Positions 36,044 to 45,071 of a stretch of 64,000 nucleotides of DNA are shown one piece after another (the first letter of the stretch is position 1; every line of letters starts with the position of its first letter). The DNA lies in assembly GCA_025938935.1 (NCBI GenBank), contig JAPCWB010000001.1:1798001-1862000 (forward strand). Reading direction: 5' to 3'. The notes beneath the pieces were generated by a model. It was given only the letters and a program-made list of their open reading frames with translations, had not been told where the DNA came from and did no database searches. This DNA comes from Novosphingobium sp. MW5. Its GTDB lineage: Bacteria; Pseudomonadota; Alphaproteobacteria; Sphingomonadales; Sphingomonadaceae. A program made the position numbers and the translations under genes.

Positions 36044-37075
36044 ATGCTGGTATCAAGTCTTTGCATGACGGGTTACGATGGACCAGCACCCGGTCTGGAG
36101 ATCTGGCCAGCCGAGCCTGCCTATTGCAAGCGGCAGGTCGCGCAGGCGTCGTTTGCTCAAAGCCTGACCATGGCGCGAAAGGCGGACCTGCTGGGCTTTG
36201 ACTGGGTCAGCCTGTCAGAACATCACTATGCGCCCTACATCATGACGCCTAACCCATGCGTGATGGCAGGTGCCCTTGCGCAGGTGACGAGCCGCGCGAA
36301 GATTGCCCTGCTCGGGCCGCTGGTGCCCTTGTCAAACCCCGTCCGCCTGGCCGAGGAACTGGCCATGGTCGATATGCTCAGCGGCGGGCGTCTGATCGTG
36401 CTGTTCCTGCGCGGCACGCCGAACGAACACCAGACCTACGATACAGAAGCATCAGCCACGCGCGATATGACGCAGGAAGGCATCGACCTGATTGTCAAGG
36501 CCTGGACTTCGGATGAGGCATTTGCGTGGCAAGGCGCGCAGTATCAGTTCAGCACCGTCGCGGTCTGGCCCAAAACGGTGCAGACGCCACATCCGCCGAT
36601 ATTTGGATCGGGCAACAGCGATGAATCGGTGCGCTTTGCCGCCGCGCGCCGCATGGGCATCGCCTTTTCTTTCGCTCCGCCCGAGACGGTGCGGGAATGG
36701 GTCAAGCTCTACCATGCCGAGGCGGCCAAAGCAGGTTGGCAGCCGGGACCGGAACACGTCATCTATCGCGGCATCGCCTATGCTGCGGAAAGCGATGCCA
36801 AGGCGATGGACGATATGGGCACTTTCTTCGGCCAGAAAATGGCCGAGCAGGCGCAGATCCAGCAAAAGACAATGGGCGGCCCTCCGGTCGTGCCGCTGGT
36901 CCTGGAACCCTATTTTGTCGGCCGGCCGGAAACGCTCAAAGGCAAGATGGAAGAGATCCGCGATTGCGGGGCCGGGGTGGTGGACCTCGCGTGGGGGATC
37001 GGTGATCCTGCCCAGCGCGAGGCTGCCATGGAGTGCTTTGCCGGCGGCGTGCTTGGGGCCGCACAAAGTTTGTAA
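36044..37075 (+). CDS. LLM-class flavin-dependent monooxygenase (luciferase-like)
   Basis: This 343-residue bacterial-luciferase-family TIM barrel has FDWVSLSEHHYAP, LAEELAMVDMLSGGRLIVLFLRGTPNEHQ, and PHPPIFGSGNSDESVRFAA. These resemble the alkanal or Baeyer-Villiger type of the family rather than the F420-dependent dehydrogenases. It would need reduced FMN from a separate reductase. It stands alone on the plus strand between two leftward operons, with a GGGAGAAGG ribosome site before its ATG. Confidence 0.85.
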   Translation: MLVSSLCMTGYDGPAPGLEIWPAEPAYCKRQVAQASFAQSLTMARKADLLGFDWVSLSEHHYAPYIMTPNPCVMAGALAQVTSRAKIALLGPLVPLSNPVRLAEELAMVDMLSGGRLIVLFLRGTPNEHQTYDTEASATRDMTQEGIDLIVKAWTSDEAFAWQGAQYQFSTVAVWPKTVQTPHPPIFGSGNSDESVRFAAARRMGIAFSFAPPETVREWVKLYHAEAAKAGWQPGPEHVIYRGIAYAAESDAKAMDDMGTFFGQKMAEQAQIQQKTMGGPPVVPLVLEPYFVGRPETLKGKMEEIRDCGAGVVDLAWGIGDPAQREAAMECFAGGVLGAAQSL

Positions 37076-37081
37076 GGCGGC

Positions 37082-38569
37082 TTACCCGATCGGGTAGAAC
37101 ACCGACTTTTCGTGCTGGTATTCACGCAGCCAGTTCGGACCATATTCGCGCCCCACGCCCGAGCGCTTGTAGCCGCCAGTTGGCGCATAGCTCATCGTGC
37201 CCGTGCCGCCGTTGAGCGAGACGCTGCCCGCCCGGATGCGCATGGCCATGGCATAACCGGTAGCAGCATCGGCAGTTTCGATCGCACCATTGAGGCCGTA
37301 GCGGGAGTCATTGGCGATGGCGATTGCCTCCTCATCAGTATCAAACCCGATGATGCAGCCGACAGGGCCGAATATTTCATCTTGCGCGATGGCCATGTCG
37401 TTGGTGACATCGTCGAACAGCGTCATTTCGGTGAAGAAGCCGTCTTCCAGACCGGCGGGCCGCCCGCCGCCGCAGAGCAGGGTTGCGCCTGCCGCTTTGC
37501 CGCTGGCGATGTAATGCTCAACTTTAGTGCGCTGGCTCTCGCGGATCAGCGGGCCCATGGTGACGGTTGGGTCTGACGCATCACCCACCTTGATCTGCGC
37601 GGCAACTGCCTTGGCAACCGCGGCAAAGGCGGGGCGGATCGAATTATGCACCAGCAAGCGGGTCGGTATGGCGCAGCCTTGCCCGGCATTGACCGAGAGA
37701 AAACCGACTGCCATCGCCGCCGCGCGCTGCACGTCGGCATCTTGGCGCACGATCATTGCCGACTTGCCACCCAGTTCGAGGTGGACCTTTTTCAGTGTTG
37801 GCGCGGCCTGCGCCATGATCGCGGCGCCAACGCCCTCTGATCCAGTGAAGGTGACCATGTCCACGCGCTCGTCAGTGCACAGCAGCTGGCCCTCGGCGAT
37901 CCCGCCTGTGACCACATTGAGCACGCCTTTGGGCAAGCCGATTTCTTCGCAGATCTCACCGAACAGGAGCGCCGAATATGGCGTGAACTGCGATGGCTTG
38001 AGCACCATCGTGCATCCCGCCAGCAGCGCGGGAGCAATCTTGGCGAGGTTGAGCAGGAAGGGGAAGTTATAACCGGTGATCGCACTGACCACGCCAAACG
38101 GCTCACGCACAACCGTCGTGCCGCCGATCGACTGCGGACCGCCCGGCATGAACATGTTGGGCGTGATGTCGATGGGCAGCCGCTCGTCTTCGTCCCGGCG
38201 AGCGGATTTGATCGCGGCGACCAGATGGTTGATCGGATTGGCGACCTGCATCCCGTGGGTAATGTGCTGCGCGCAGCCCACTTCAGCGACGATCAGGGCG
38301 GCAATATCGGCTTGCCGCGCCCGCAAGGCATCGACCATGCGCTGCATCACATCGGCGCGCTCATTCATGGACATGGTGGGCCAGGGGCCATGGTCAAAGG
38401 CCTCGCGGGCCGCAGCGATGGCCGCTTCAACCTGCGCTGCGCTGGCCAACGGCGCATGGCCGATTACTGCGCCAGTCGCCGGATTGATAACCGCTTCGCT
38501 GCCGGCTTCGGGGGCAACCCGGCAGCCATCGATGAACAGGTGAGTGATATTGGCAAAGGGAACGGTCAT
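37082..38569 (-). CDS. Aldehyde dehydrogenase
   Basis: This 495-residue NAD(P)-dependent aldehyde dehydrogenase has Asn168 in ITGYNFPF, the general base Glu265 in LELGGKS and the nucleophile Cys299 in VNAGQGCAIP. It probably oxidises an aldehyde made by the adjacent GMC oxidoreductase, whose stop overlaps its start by 4 bp (ATGA). That makes a consecutive alcohol to aldehyde to acid pair. Confidence 0.92.
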   Translation of the reverse strand: MTVPFANITHLFIDGCRVAPEAGSEAVINPATGAVIGHAPLASAAQVEAAIAAAREAFDHGPWPTMSMNERADVMQRMVDALRARQADIAALIVAEVGCAQHITHGMQVANPINHLVAAIKSARRDEDERLPIDITPNMFMPGGPQSIGGTTVVREPFGVVSAITGYNFPFLLNLAKIAPALLAGCTMVLKPSQFTPYSALLFGEICEEIGLPKGVLNVVTGGIAEGQLLCTDERVDMVTFTGSEGVGAAIMAQAAPTLKKVHLELGGKSAMIVRQDADVQRAAAMAVGFLSVNAGQGCAIPTRLLVHNSIRPAFAAVAKAVAAQIKVGDASDPTVTMGPLIRESQRTKVEHYIASGKAAGATLLCGGGRPAGLEDGFFTEMTLFDDVTNDMAIAQDEIFGPVGCIIGFDTDEEAIAIANDSRYGLNGAIETADAATGYAMAMRIRAGSVSLNGGTGTMSYAPTGGYKRSGVGREYGPNWLREYQHEKSVFYPIG

Positions 38570-40167
38570 CGGGTTGGGTCTTTCGCAAGGATCATGTCCG
38601 CCGCATTCATGGCGATGGCCATGGCGGGGGCGTTGGTGTTGCCGGATACAAGCGTCGGCATGATGGAGGTGTCACACACGCGCAGGCCTTCAACCCCGCG
38701 CACGCGCAATTGCGGATCGAGCACGCTGGCCGCGTCCGCACCCATCGCCGCAGTGCCGGCGATGTGAAAACTGGTGCCGCCCAGCTTGAGCAGGTTGCCG
38801 AGGATCGCTTCATCGCTGAGCATTTCCGCGCCGGCGCCGACTTCCTCGACGATCCATGTGGACAGCGCTGGCTGCTCACCCAGACGGCGCAGCCATTTGA
38901 ACAGGTCCAGAGCCGTCTGCCGGTCGACCTCCTCGGCGAAATGGTTGGCGTTGATGTCTGGCATCTTTGCTGCATCGGGAGAGGTGATGTGCGTCCAGCC
39001 GCGGCTTTCCGGCCGGGTGAAATAGCCGAGCACACGCATCCCGGGGAACTTGTCGAGATAGACTTGCCCGGTTTCATTGACGCCCATGGTGACCAGCATC
39101 GAACCGATCTGGGCATCGGGTCGGTCAAGCCCGGGCCGGGTCTTGATGAAGCCGCCCACTTCATGCGCCGCATCGGTCATCGGTCCGCTGGATGACAGGA
39201 AATAGCGCAGCACGGATGCGATCAGTCCCATTCCCTGCAGCTTCTGGTTTGAGCTGTTTCCGGTCACCCGCCAGTCCATCGCCATATAGCGGTGTTCGCG
39301 CAGGTTCTCGCCGACCAGCCGGCTGTGGAACACCGGTTCGATCCCTAGCGCTTTCAGGCGCTCGCCATCCCCGATGCCGGAGAGTTCGAGCAGTTTCGGA
39401 GATTCAACCGCCCCGGCACTCAGGATGATTTCGCCGCGGCAAAGGACAGTGCGATCCGCCAGTTGCACGCCGTTGGCCCGCTTGCCATCGAACAGGACCT
39501 TCTCGGCGCGAACCCCTGTCAGCACATCCAGATTGGGGCGGCCGCGCACTGGATCGAGGAAGGCGCGGGCGGCGGAAAAGCGCTTGCCCTTGAACGTGGT
39601 GACCGGCTGGTATCCCATGCCCTGATGGGCGACGACTTGGGTGTGGTTGACGTCTTCAACTTCAGGCACGCCCAATTCGCCTGCGGCATCAAGGATTGCC
39701 TGGCACAGCGGGTTTCCCTTGGGATAGCGCGAAATCTTGAGCGGTCCGCCGGTGCCGCGCCATTCATCGGCGCCGAGCACATGATCTTCCAGCTTCAGGA
39801 ATTGTGCACCAATCCGGTCCCAGCCCCAACCGGTACACCCCGCTTTAGCCCAATCGTCATAGTCCTGAGGGGCACCGCGCATATAGACCATGCCGTTGAT
39901 CGAACTGGATCCGCCAACGGTGCGTCCCTTCAGCCATAGCTCCTGCGGCTGATTGCCTGCAGGCGTTACCGGATAGGCAAAGACATGGGGATTTGCCGGA
40001 TCGAGCAGCTTGCCGACGCCGCGTGGCATCCGGATCAGCGGGCTTTTGTCATCCGGGCCAGACTCCAGAAGAAGCACGCGATGGGCCGGGTTTTCCGAAA
40101 GTCGGTTCGCCAGCACGCAGCCCGAAGAACCTGCGCCAACGACGATGTAGTCATAGATTTCAGGCAC
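38566..40167 (-). CDS. GMC-family FAD-dependent alcohol oxidoreductase (choline-dehydrogenase-like)
   Basis: This 533-residue protein has the FAD motif VVGAGSSGCVLANRLSE at the N-terminus, the GMC signature GGSSSINGMVYMRG near residues 85-98 and the C-terminal catalytic His in GGTSFHIAGTAAMG with a later NTNAPAMA. It oxidises primary or secondary alcohols. The start is GTG. It is coupled to the aldehyde dehydrogenase downstream and follows an SDR gene by 10 bp. Confidence 0.9.
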   Translation of the reverse strand: MPEIYDYIVVGAGSSGCVLANRLSENPAHRVLLLESGPDDKSPLIRMPRGVGKLLDPANPHVFAYPVTPAGNQPQELWLKGRTVGGSSSINGMVYMRGAPQDYDDWAKAGCTGWGWDRIGAQFLKLEDHVLGADEWRGTGGPLKISRYPKGNPLCQAILDAAGELGVPEVEDVNHTQVVAHQGMGYQPVTTFKGKRFSAARAFLDPVRGRPNLDVLTGVRAEKVLFDGKRANGVQLADRTVLCRGEIILSAGAVESPKLLELSGIGDGERLKALGIEPVFHSRLVGENLREHRYMAMDWRVTGNSSNQKLQGMGLIASVLRYFLSSSGPMTDAAHEVGGFIKTRPGLDRPDAQIGSMLVTMGVNETGQVYLDKFPGMRVLGYFTRPESRGWTHITSPDAAKMPDINANHFAEEVDRQTALDLFKWLRRLGEQPALSTWIVEEVGAGAEMLSDEAILGNLLKLGGTSFHIAGTAAMGADAASVLDPQLRVRGVEGLRVCDTSIMPTLVSGNTNAPAMAIAMNAADMILAKDPTR

Positions 40168-40176
40168 GCGGCATCC

Positions 40177-40950
40177 CTATCCGATCAGGTGTCCGCCATC
40201 GGCGATCAGCGTCTGGCCAGTGATGTAACTTGCTGCGTCAGATGCCAGGAACAGCACGGCGGCAGCGATTTCTTCAGGTCTGCCGGCGCGGCCCAGCGGG
40301 GGCATGAACTTGGCGATCACTTCGGGAGGGAAACCCGGGCCACTGGCCGTGCCTTGCCCCGGCGTGGTCGTATTCCCGGGGCAGACCGCATTCACGCGAA
40401 TGCCATCCGGAGCCACTTCCATTGCCGCCGAACGGGTCAACGAAACAACGCCGGCCTTGCTCGCGGCATAGGCCATCAGACTGGGTGCCATCGGATGAAA
40501 TGCACTGTTCGAAGCGATGTTGACGATCGCCCCCTTGGTGCCATCTGCACGCATCACCGCCACGGCTTCGCGCATTGCCAGCATGACCCCGCGCAAATTG
40601 ATGTCCAAAGTCTGGTCCCAATAGGCCAGATCGGTGTCCTCCAGCATCCGCCGGTGCTGGACGCCCGCATTGTTGACCAGAATGTCGATCTGGCCAAACT
40701 GCTGCCGGGTTGCCTTGACCAGAGCAACAATGCTGGCCTCGCTCGCCATGTCTGTCGCCATGGCCACGGCATCGCCGCCAATGTCTCTTGCCACCGATGC
40801 CGCCTGATCGCCGCTGATATCGGCCAGCATAACCTTTGCCCCCGCGCCGGCGAAAGCGCGAGCCATGGCTTCGCCCATGCCCTGAGCGGCGCCGGTAACG
40901 ATGACTGTCTTGCCGCGCAGGTTGTAGAGCGCATTCAGATCGAGGTGCAT
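40177..40950 (-). CDS. SDR-family oxidoreductase
   Basis: This 257-residue classical SDR has TGAAQGMG, NNAG, a catalytic Ser in NIASNS and YAASK. The C-terminus contains ASYITGQTLIADGGHLIG. It is the first gene of a leftward operon with the GMC oxidoreductase and aldehyde dehydrogenase, which suggests a group of alcohol, ketone and aldehyde redox steps. It starts at the ATG giving MHLDLNAL. Confidence 0.87.
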   Translation of the reverse strand: MHLDLNALYNLRGKTVIVTGAAQGMGEAMARAFAGAGAKVMLADISGDQAASVARDIGGDAVAMATDMASEASIVALVKATRQQFGQIDILVNNAGVQHRRMLEDTDLAYWDQTLDINLRGVMLAMREAVAVMRADGTKGAIVNIASNSAFHPMAPSLMAYAASKAGVVSLTRSAAMEVAPDGIRVNAVCPGNTTTPGQGTASGPGFPPEVIAKFMPPLGRAGRPEEIAAAVLFLASDAASYITGQTLIADGGHLIG

Positions 40951-41048
40951 GGCTGCTTCTCCAGAGGGATCGAATTTGCCATGTCGCCTGTCTTGCGCCC
41001 CTATCTCAAGACGGGTGAGGTGGTAATTAGCGGTCGTAGCCTTGGCGC

Positions 41049-42182
41049 ATGAACTCAGCAGAACAAATGCTCGCCGAGGCCGGCCTTGTCGGTGAAATCG
41101 CACAAGGTACGCGCCCCGGCCTCGCCGCTGCCCTCGCCGCATTGGAACTGGAATCAGGTCTGACGGCTGAAGGGCGTGCACGCGCGCTGGCTCAATTTCG
41201 CGATAACCTGTCGCGTCTGGCGGCGGTTGTTGCTGACCGCGCAACCTATCCCGCGATCGCTGACGTCAAGATCGAGCGCCCGGTCTTCATCCTTGGCCTG
41301 CCTCGCTGCGGCACATCAATCCTTCACGCCCTGATCGGAGCCGATCCGCAAGTCCGCACGCCGCTACAATGGGAAGTGGCCGCGCCATCGCCGCCGCCCG
41401 AAGCTGCGACCTTTGCCACCGATCCACGCGCCGATGGTTTCGATGCCTATGTCGCTGCGAACTTCACCGGGGCCTGGGCGGATGTGCTGAAGGCCCATCC
41501 GATCGGCGCGCGTATCCCTCAGGAATGCGGCATGATCCTGGAAACCGCATTTCAGGGGATCAACCCGACGATGCTGTTCAGCCTGCCCGGCTATTACGAA
41601 TGGTACCGGCAAGCTGACACGCGTTTCGGTTATCAGGTCCACAAGATGTGGCTGCAACATCTTTCGTGGAAGAATGCGCGCAAGCGGTGGGTGCTCAAGG
41701 TTCAGGAACACGCCTATCATCTGCCAGAGCTGCTTGCCGCCTATCCCGACGCAGTCCTCGTCCAGCCGCACCGCGACCCAGTGACGGTAATGGCATCGAT
41801 TTCACGCCTGATCGAAGTGATCCGCTGTGTCAGTTTCGAGGCTATTGATCGAGTAGCCTTAGGGCAGGAATTGCTGCATCTGTGGCATGACGGCCAGGTC
41901 GCTTCGATGGCTTGGCGCAAAGCCAACCCACAAGTTCAGGTGCTTGATCTGCGCTTCAAGGACATCGTGGCCGATCCGCTGGCGGCGGTGCGGCAGGTTT
42001 ATGTTCATGCGGACATGGATTTCAGCGACCAGACCCACGCTGCCGTCAGCAACTGGTGGGCAGCCAATCCTTCGGATAAACACGGCCAGCATAAATACGA
42101 GCTGGCCGACTATGGCCTGACTCGCGAGCAGGTTGAGGATGTTTACAGCGATTATATAGAGACTTACGGCGACTTCATATGA
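41049..42182 (+). CDS. Sulfotransferase-family protein
   Basis: This 377-residue protein has the 5'-phosphosulfate loop GLPRCGTSILHALI at residues 83-96 and the 3'-phosphate motif QPHRDPVTVMASISRL near residue 240. This is typical of PAPS-dependent sulfotransferases. It may sulfate, or merely bind, a hydroxylated intermediate. It overlaps the DUF1214 gene by 4 bp (ATGA), a strongly coupled pair. Confidence 0.85.
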   Translation: MNSAEQMLAEAGLVGEIAQGTRPGLAAALAALELESGLTAEGRARALAQFRDNLSRLAAVVADRATYPAIADVKIERPVFILGLPRCGTSILHALIGADPQVRTPLQWEVAAPSPPPEAATFATDPRADGFDAYVAANFTGAWADVLKAHPIGARIPQECGMILETAFQGINPTMLFSLPGYYEWYRQADTRFGYQVHKMWLQHLSWKNARKRWVLKVQEHAYHLPELLAAYPDAVLVQPHRDPVTVMASISRLIEVIRCVSFEAIDRVALGQELLHLWHDGQVASMAWRKANPQVQVLDLRFKDIVADPLAAVRQVYVHADMDFSDQTHAAVSNWWAANPSDKHGQHKYELADYGLTREQVEDVYSDYIETYGDFI

Positions 42183-43342
42183 GCGGCTGGGATGAACGGA
42201 TCGCTGCGCTCGGCGCTACGTCGGAACTGCTGCGTCTGCTGGCAGACCCTGAAGACCTGCAAGCCGCAGCCGAAGCCGAGCGCCTGTTCTGGATGACCCT
42301 GGCCTCAGGCTGGTTCACTGCCTTTGCCGACGCCGATTTCCCCGATTTCGTCCCTGCGGTAAACACCCATCTCAACTGCGTCGGCACCAATCCCGATTTC
42401 ATCTACGGCACGGCCACGATCGATGGCACCGGCAGCTATCTACTTACTGGTGAGCGCGGCGACGGGCTGTTCCTGCTGATGGACATAGCCGCAGGCGGAC
42501 TGGGAGTGATGGACAGGCCCGGATCGTCTCTTGGCCTGCTGGATTTCGACACGCTTTCGCTGGACCATCAAGGGCGCTTTTCGTTGCTGCTCAGTGCCGA
42601 CAGGCCGGCGGACTGGCTTGGCGACTGGCACTACCTCGATCCGTCCGCCTGTTCGCTGTCCTTGCGGCAGGCAAGCTATGACTGGGGCGCGAGCCGGGAA
42701 GCGCGGATTGCTATCGAGCGAACCGACAAGGCCCATCATCCGCGCCGCCGTTCCGCTTCCGAAATCGCCGAGCGGCTCTCTGCTCTTGCGGCCTATCCAA
42801 AACGCCTGTCAGGCATGGCGCTGGGCTTCATTGCCGGGCAGCGTGGCAAGGAACTATGGAACCGTCTGGAGCATGATAACTGGGCAGGGCAGGGAGGTGT
42901 GCCGGGCCAGCATTATTATCAGGGGCTGTTCCGGCTGGAGCCTGGCAAGGTTCTGCTGCTGGAAACCGAACTGCCAGATCAGGTGCGTTACTGGAACGTG
43001 CAATTATCCGACATGCTGTGGAACAGCGTCGACTGGATGAACCGCCAGTCCAGTCTGAACGGCGGACAGGCACGGATCGACAGCGATGGACGGTTCCGTG
43101 CGGTTATTGCGCTGGATGATCCCGGGGTGCCCAACTGGCTTGATCCCGGCGGCAACTGCGAAGGTGCCATCATGCTGCGCTGGACCGAAGCGAGCAGCGG
43201 GCCGCAGCCCAGCCTGCGGCTGGTCGATCTGGCTGACCTGCGAAAGGCTCTTCCTGTCGATACACCCGAGGTGGCGCAAGTCATACGCGAAGCACAACTG
43301 CGCGCGCGGCGGCGCGGAGTGCAATTGCGGCGGCGTTGGTAG
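42179..43342 (+). CDS. DUF1214 domain protein
   Basis: This 387-residue protein is recognised by its C-terminal DUF1214 core: VRYWNVQLSDMLWNSVDW, SLNGGQARIDSDGRF and PGVPNWLDPGGNCEGAIMLRW. There is no signal peptide. DUF1214 proteins have no established biochemistry. They occur beside sulfotransferases in sphingomonad and actinobacterial catabolic clusters. Translational coupling with the preceding sulfotransferase suggests a shared substrate. Confidence 0.8.
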   Translation: MSGWDERIAALGATSELLRLLADPEDLQAAAEAERLFWMTLASGWFTAFADADFPDFVPAVNTHLNCVGTNPDFIYGTATIDGTGSYLLTGERGDGLFLLMDIAAGGLGVMDRPGSSLGLLDFDTLSLDHQGRFSLLLSADRPADWLGDWHYLDPSACSLSLRQASYDWGASREARIAIERTDKAHHPRRRSASEIAERLSALAAYPKRLSGMALGFIAGQRGKELWNRLEHDNWAGQGGVPGQHYYQGLFRLEPGKVLLLETELPDQVRYWNVQLSDMLWNSVDWMNRQSSLNGGQARIDSDGRFRAVIALDDPGVPNWLDPGGNCEGAIMLRWTEASSGPQPSLRLVDLADLRKALPVDTPEVAQVIREAQLRARRRGVQLRRRW

Positions 43343-43353
43343 CGGGCCTTGTG

Positions 43354-43704
43354 TCAGGGCGCCGATTTGCCGAATTTCTGCCACCACTCCATCAGCGATT
43401 TGATGGTTGGCTCGAGCGCCTTGGTCGCCTCGGTCATGCTGTATTCGACGCGCGGGGGAACTTCGGCAAAGACCTTGCGTGTCACCAGTCCATCGGCTTC
43501 CAGCTCGCGCAATTGCCGGGTCAGCATATGTTGGGTCACGCCCGGAATTGTCCGCAGCAGCTCACCAAAGCGATGCGTGCGGTGATAAAGCAGCCAGAGG
43601 ATCTCCAGCTTCCACTTGCCCGCAATCATCGTCAAAGCCTTGCGCAAATCGGCGTATTCATCGGCTTTAACTTCGCGGTTTTTTACAATAGTCATCTTTA
43701 GCAT
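43354..43704 (-). CDS. HxlR-family transcriptional regulator
   Basis: This winged-helix protein of about 116 residues has KALTMIAGKWKLEILWLL, RFGELLRTIPGVTQHMLTRQLRELEADGLV and the YSMTEATKALEP C-terminal helix. HxlR proteins respond to aldehydes, phenols or other small molecules. It is divergent from the P450 at 43.8 kb and probably controls it. Two ATGs (43704 and 43695) are possible. An inverted repeat overlaps the first. Confidence 0.87.
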   Translation of the reverse strand: MLKMTIVKNREVKADEYADLRKALTMIAGKWKLEILWLLYHRTHRFGELLRTIPGVTQHMLTRQLRELEADGLVTRKVFAEVPPRVEYSMTEATKALEPTIKSLMEWWQKFGKSAP

Positions 43705-43710
43705 ACTAAC
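43699..43710. promoter_or_regulatory. Inverted repeat TTAG-N4-CTAA over the HxlR start
   Basis: The 12-mer TTAGCATACTAA overlaps the first start codon of the HxlR gene in the region divergent to a P450. It could be an autoregulatory operator, but it is short and could arise by chance. Confidence 0.3.
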
Positions 43711-43847
43711 CAACCAAAATTCATCCTGCTTGTTGAAAATCATGTTAGCCAATATTTGAACAAGATGAAAGCCGGGATCTGTGCAGGCACACTGGAACAG
43801 GTGTCCTGTCCCCTCGGTAACGGCACAGAATTTCAAGGAGAATCGCA

Positions 43848-45071
43848 ATGCAGATTCAGTTTCCGGAACCGACCATTCCTGAACACGTGCCGCCAGCGCT
43901 GGTCCGTCCGTTCCCCTATGTCTTCGGAATGACGACGCGCGATGATCCGTTCTCCAACTGGGCAACGGCAGTTCATGAAGGACCCGACATCTTCTATGCG
44001 CCGCACGCCTATCCGGGAGGGACACCGGCGTGGATCGTTCGCCGGGTGAAAGATCTGCGGAAGATTTATTTCGATACCGAATCCTTCTCTAGCAAGGATT
44101 TTTCGCCCTTTTCCAAGCTGGTCGGCGATACCTGGACCAACCTGCCGGTGGAAATCGATCCGCCCGAGCACGCCAAGTATCGCGCCTTCATCAATCCGCT
44201 GTTCACGCCTTCCGCCATGACCAAGCTGGAAGGGCGTATCCGCACCTATGCGGTCGAATATATCGAAGCTTTTCGCGATAAGGGCGCTTGCGAATTCATG
44301 GCCGATTTTGCCTTTGAATTCCCGATCAAGGTCTTCCTTGAACTGATGGATTTCCCGCTCAGCAACACCAAGCAGTTCCTCGAATGGGAATACGGCCTGC
44401 TCCACGAAATGGACATGTGGAAGATCGCTGATGCAACGCGCAACGTCGTCGGCTTCCTGCGCGAACAAATAGAGGATCGCCGCAAGAACCCGCGCGGTGA
44501 CATCATCAGCTATGCGCTTGGTGTGGAAATCGACGGGCGCAAGCTCAATGATGATGAACTGGTGGGCTTTGCCTTCAACCTGTTCATTGGCGGACTGGAC
44601 ACGGTTTCAACCAACATGGGAAACCAGTTTGTACATCTGGCCCGCAATTCGCAGGACCAGCAGTATCTCAAGGAAAACCCAGGCCGGATCCCGCACGCCA
44701 TCGACGAGATGATGCGCGCCTATGCCGCCGTCACGACCTTCCGCACCTGCACCGAGGAAACCGAATTCGGCGGCGTCAGGATGATGCCGGGCGACAAGGT
44801 CGCCGTGTCAACCACGCTGGCTGGCCGCGATCCTGCCGAGTTTCCCGAGCCCGGGCAGATCCGGTTCGATCGCAATCCTCGCCACGTTTCATTCGGCTTT
44901 GGTCCGCACATGTGTGTTGGCATGCACCTCGCGCGCCGAGAAATGCGCATTGCAATCGAGGAGTTCTTGGGCCGGATCCCGACGTTCGGCATCAAGCCCG
45001 GTCACGAGATCGAATACCATCTCGGGATGATCCAGCCAGTCACTTTGCCGCTGGTTTGGCAAGCGGGTTAA
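43848..45071 (+). CDS. Cytochrome P450, paralogue group member 3
   Basis: This 407-residue P450 has GGLDT near 248-252, ExxR at 287-290 and Cys356 in FGFGPHMCVGMHLARRE. It shares long identical blocks with the P450 at 24.2 kb (AYPGGTPAWIVRRV, KIYFDT, FEFPIKVFLELM). An AAGGAG ribosome site precedes the ATG. It is divergent from the HxlR regulator and overlaps the convergent EthD-like gene by 4 bp. Confidence 0.94.
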   Translation: MQIQFPEPTIPEHVPPALVRPFPYVFGMTTRDDPFSNWATAVHEGPDIFYAPHAYPGGTPAWIVRRVKDLRKIYFDTESFSSKDFSPFSKLVGDTWTNLPVEIDPPEHAKYRAFINPLFTPSAMTKLEGRIRTYAVEYIEAFRDKGACEFMADFAFEFPIKVFLELMDFPLSNTKQFLEWEYGLLHEMDMWKIADATRNVVGFLREQIEDRRKNPRGDIISYALGVEIDGRKLNDDELVGFAFNLFIGGLDTVSTNMGNQFVHLARNSQDQQYLKENPGRIPHAIDEMMRAYAAVTTFRTCTEETEFGGVRMMPGDKVAVSTTLAGRDPAEFPEPGQIRFDRNPRHVSFGFGPHMCVGMHLARREMRIAIEEFLGRIPTFGIKPGHEIEYHLGMIQPVTLPLVWQAG

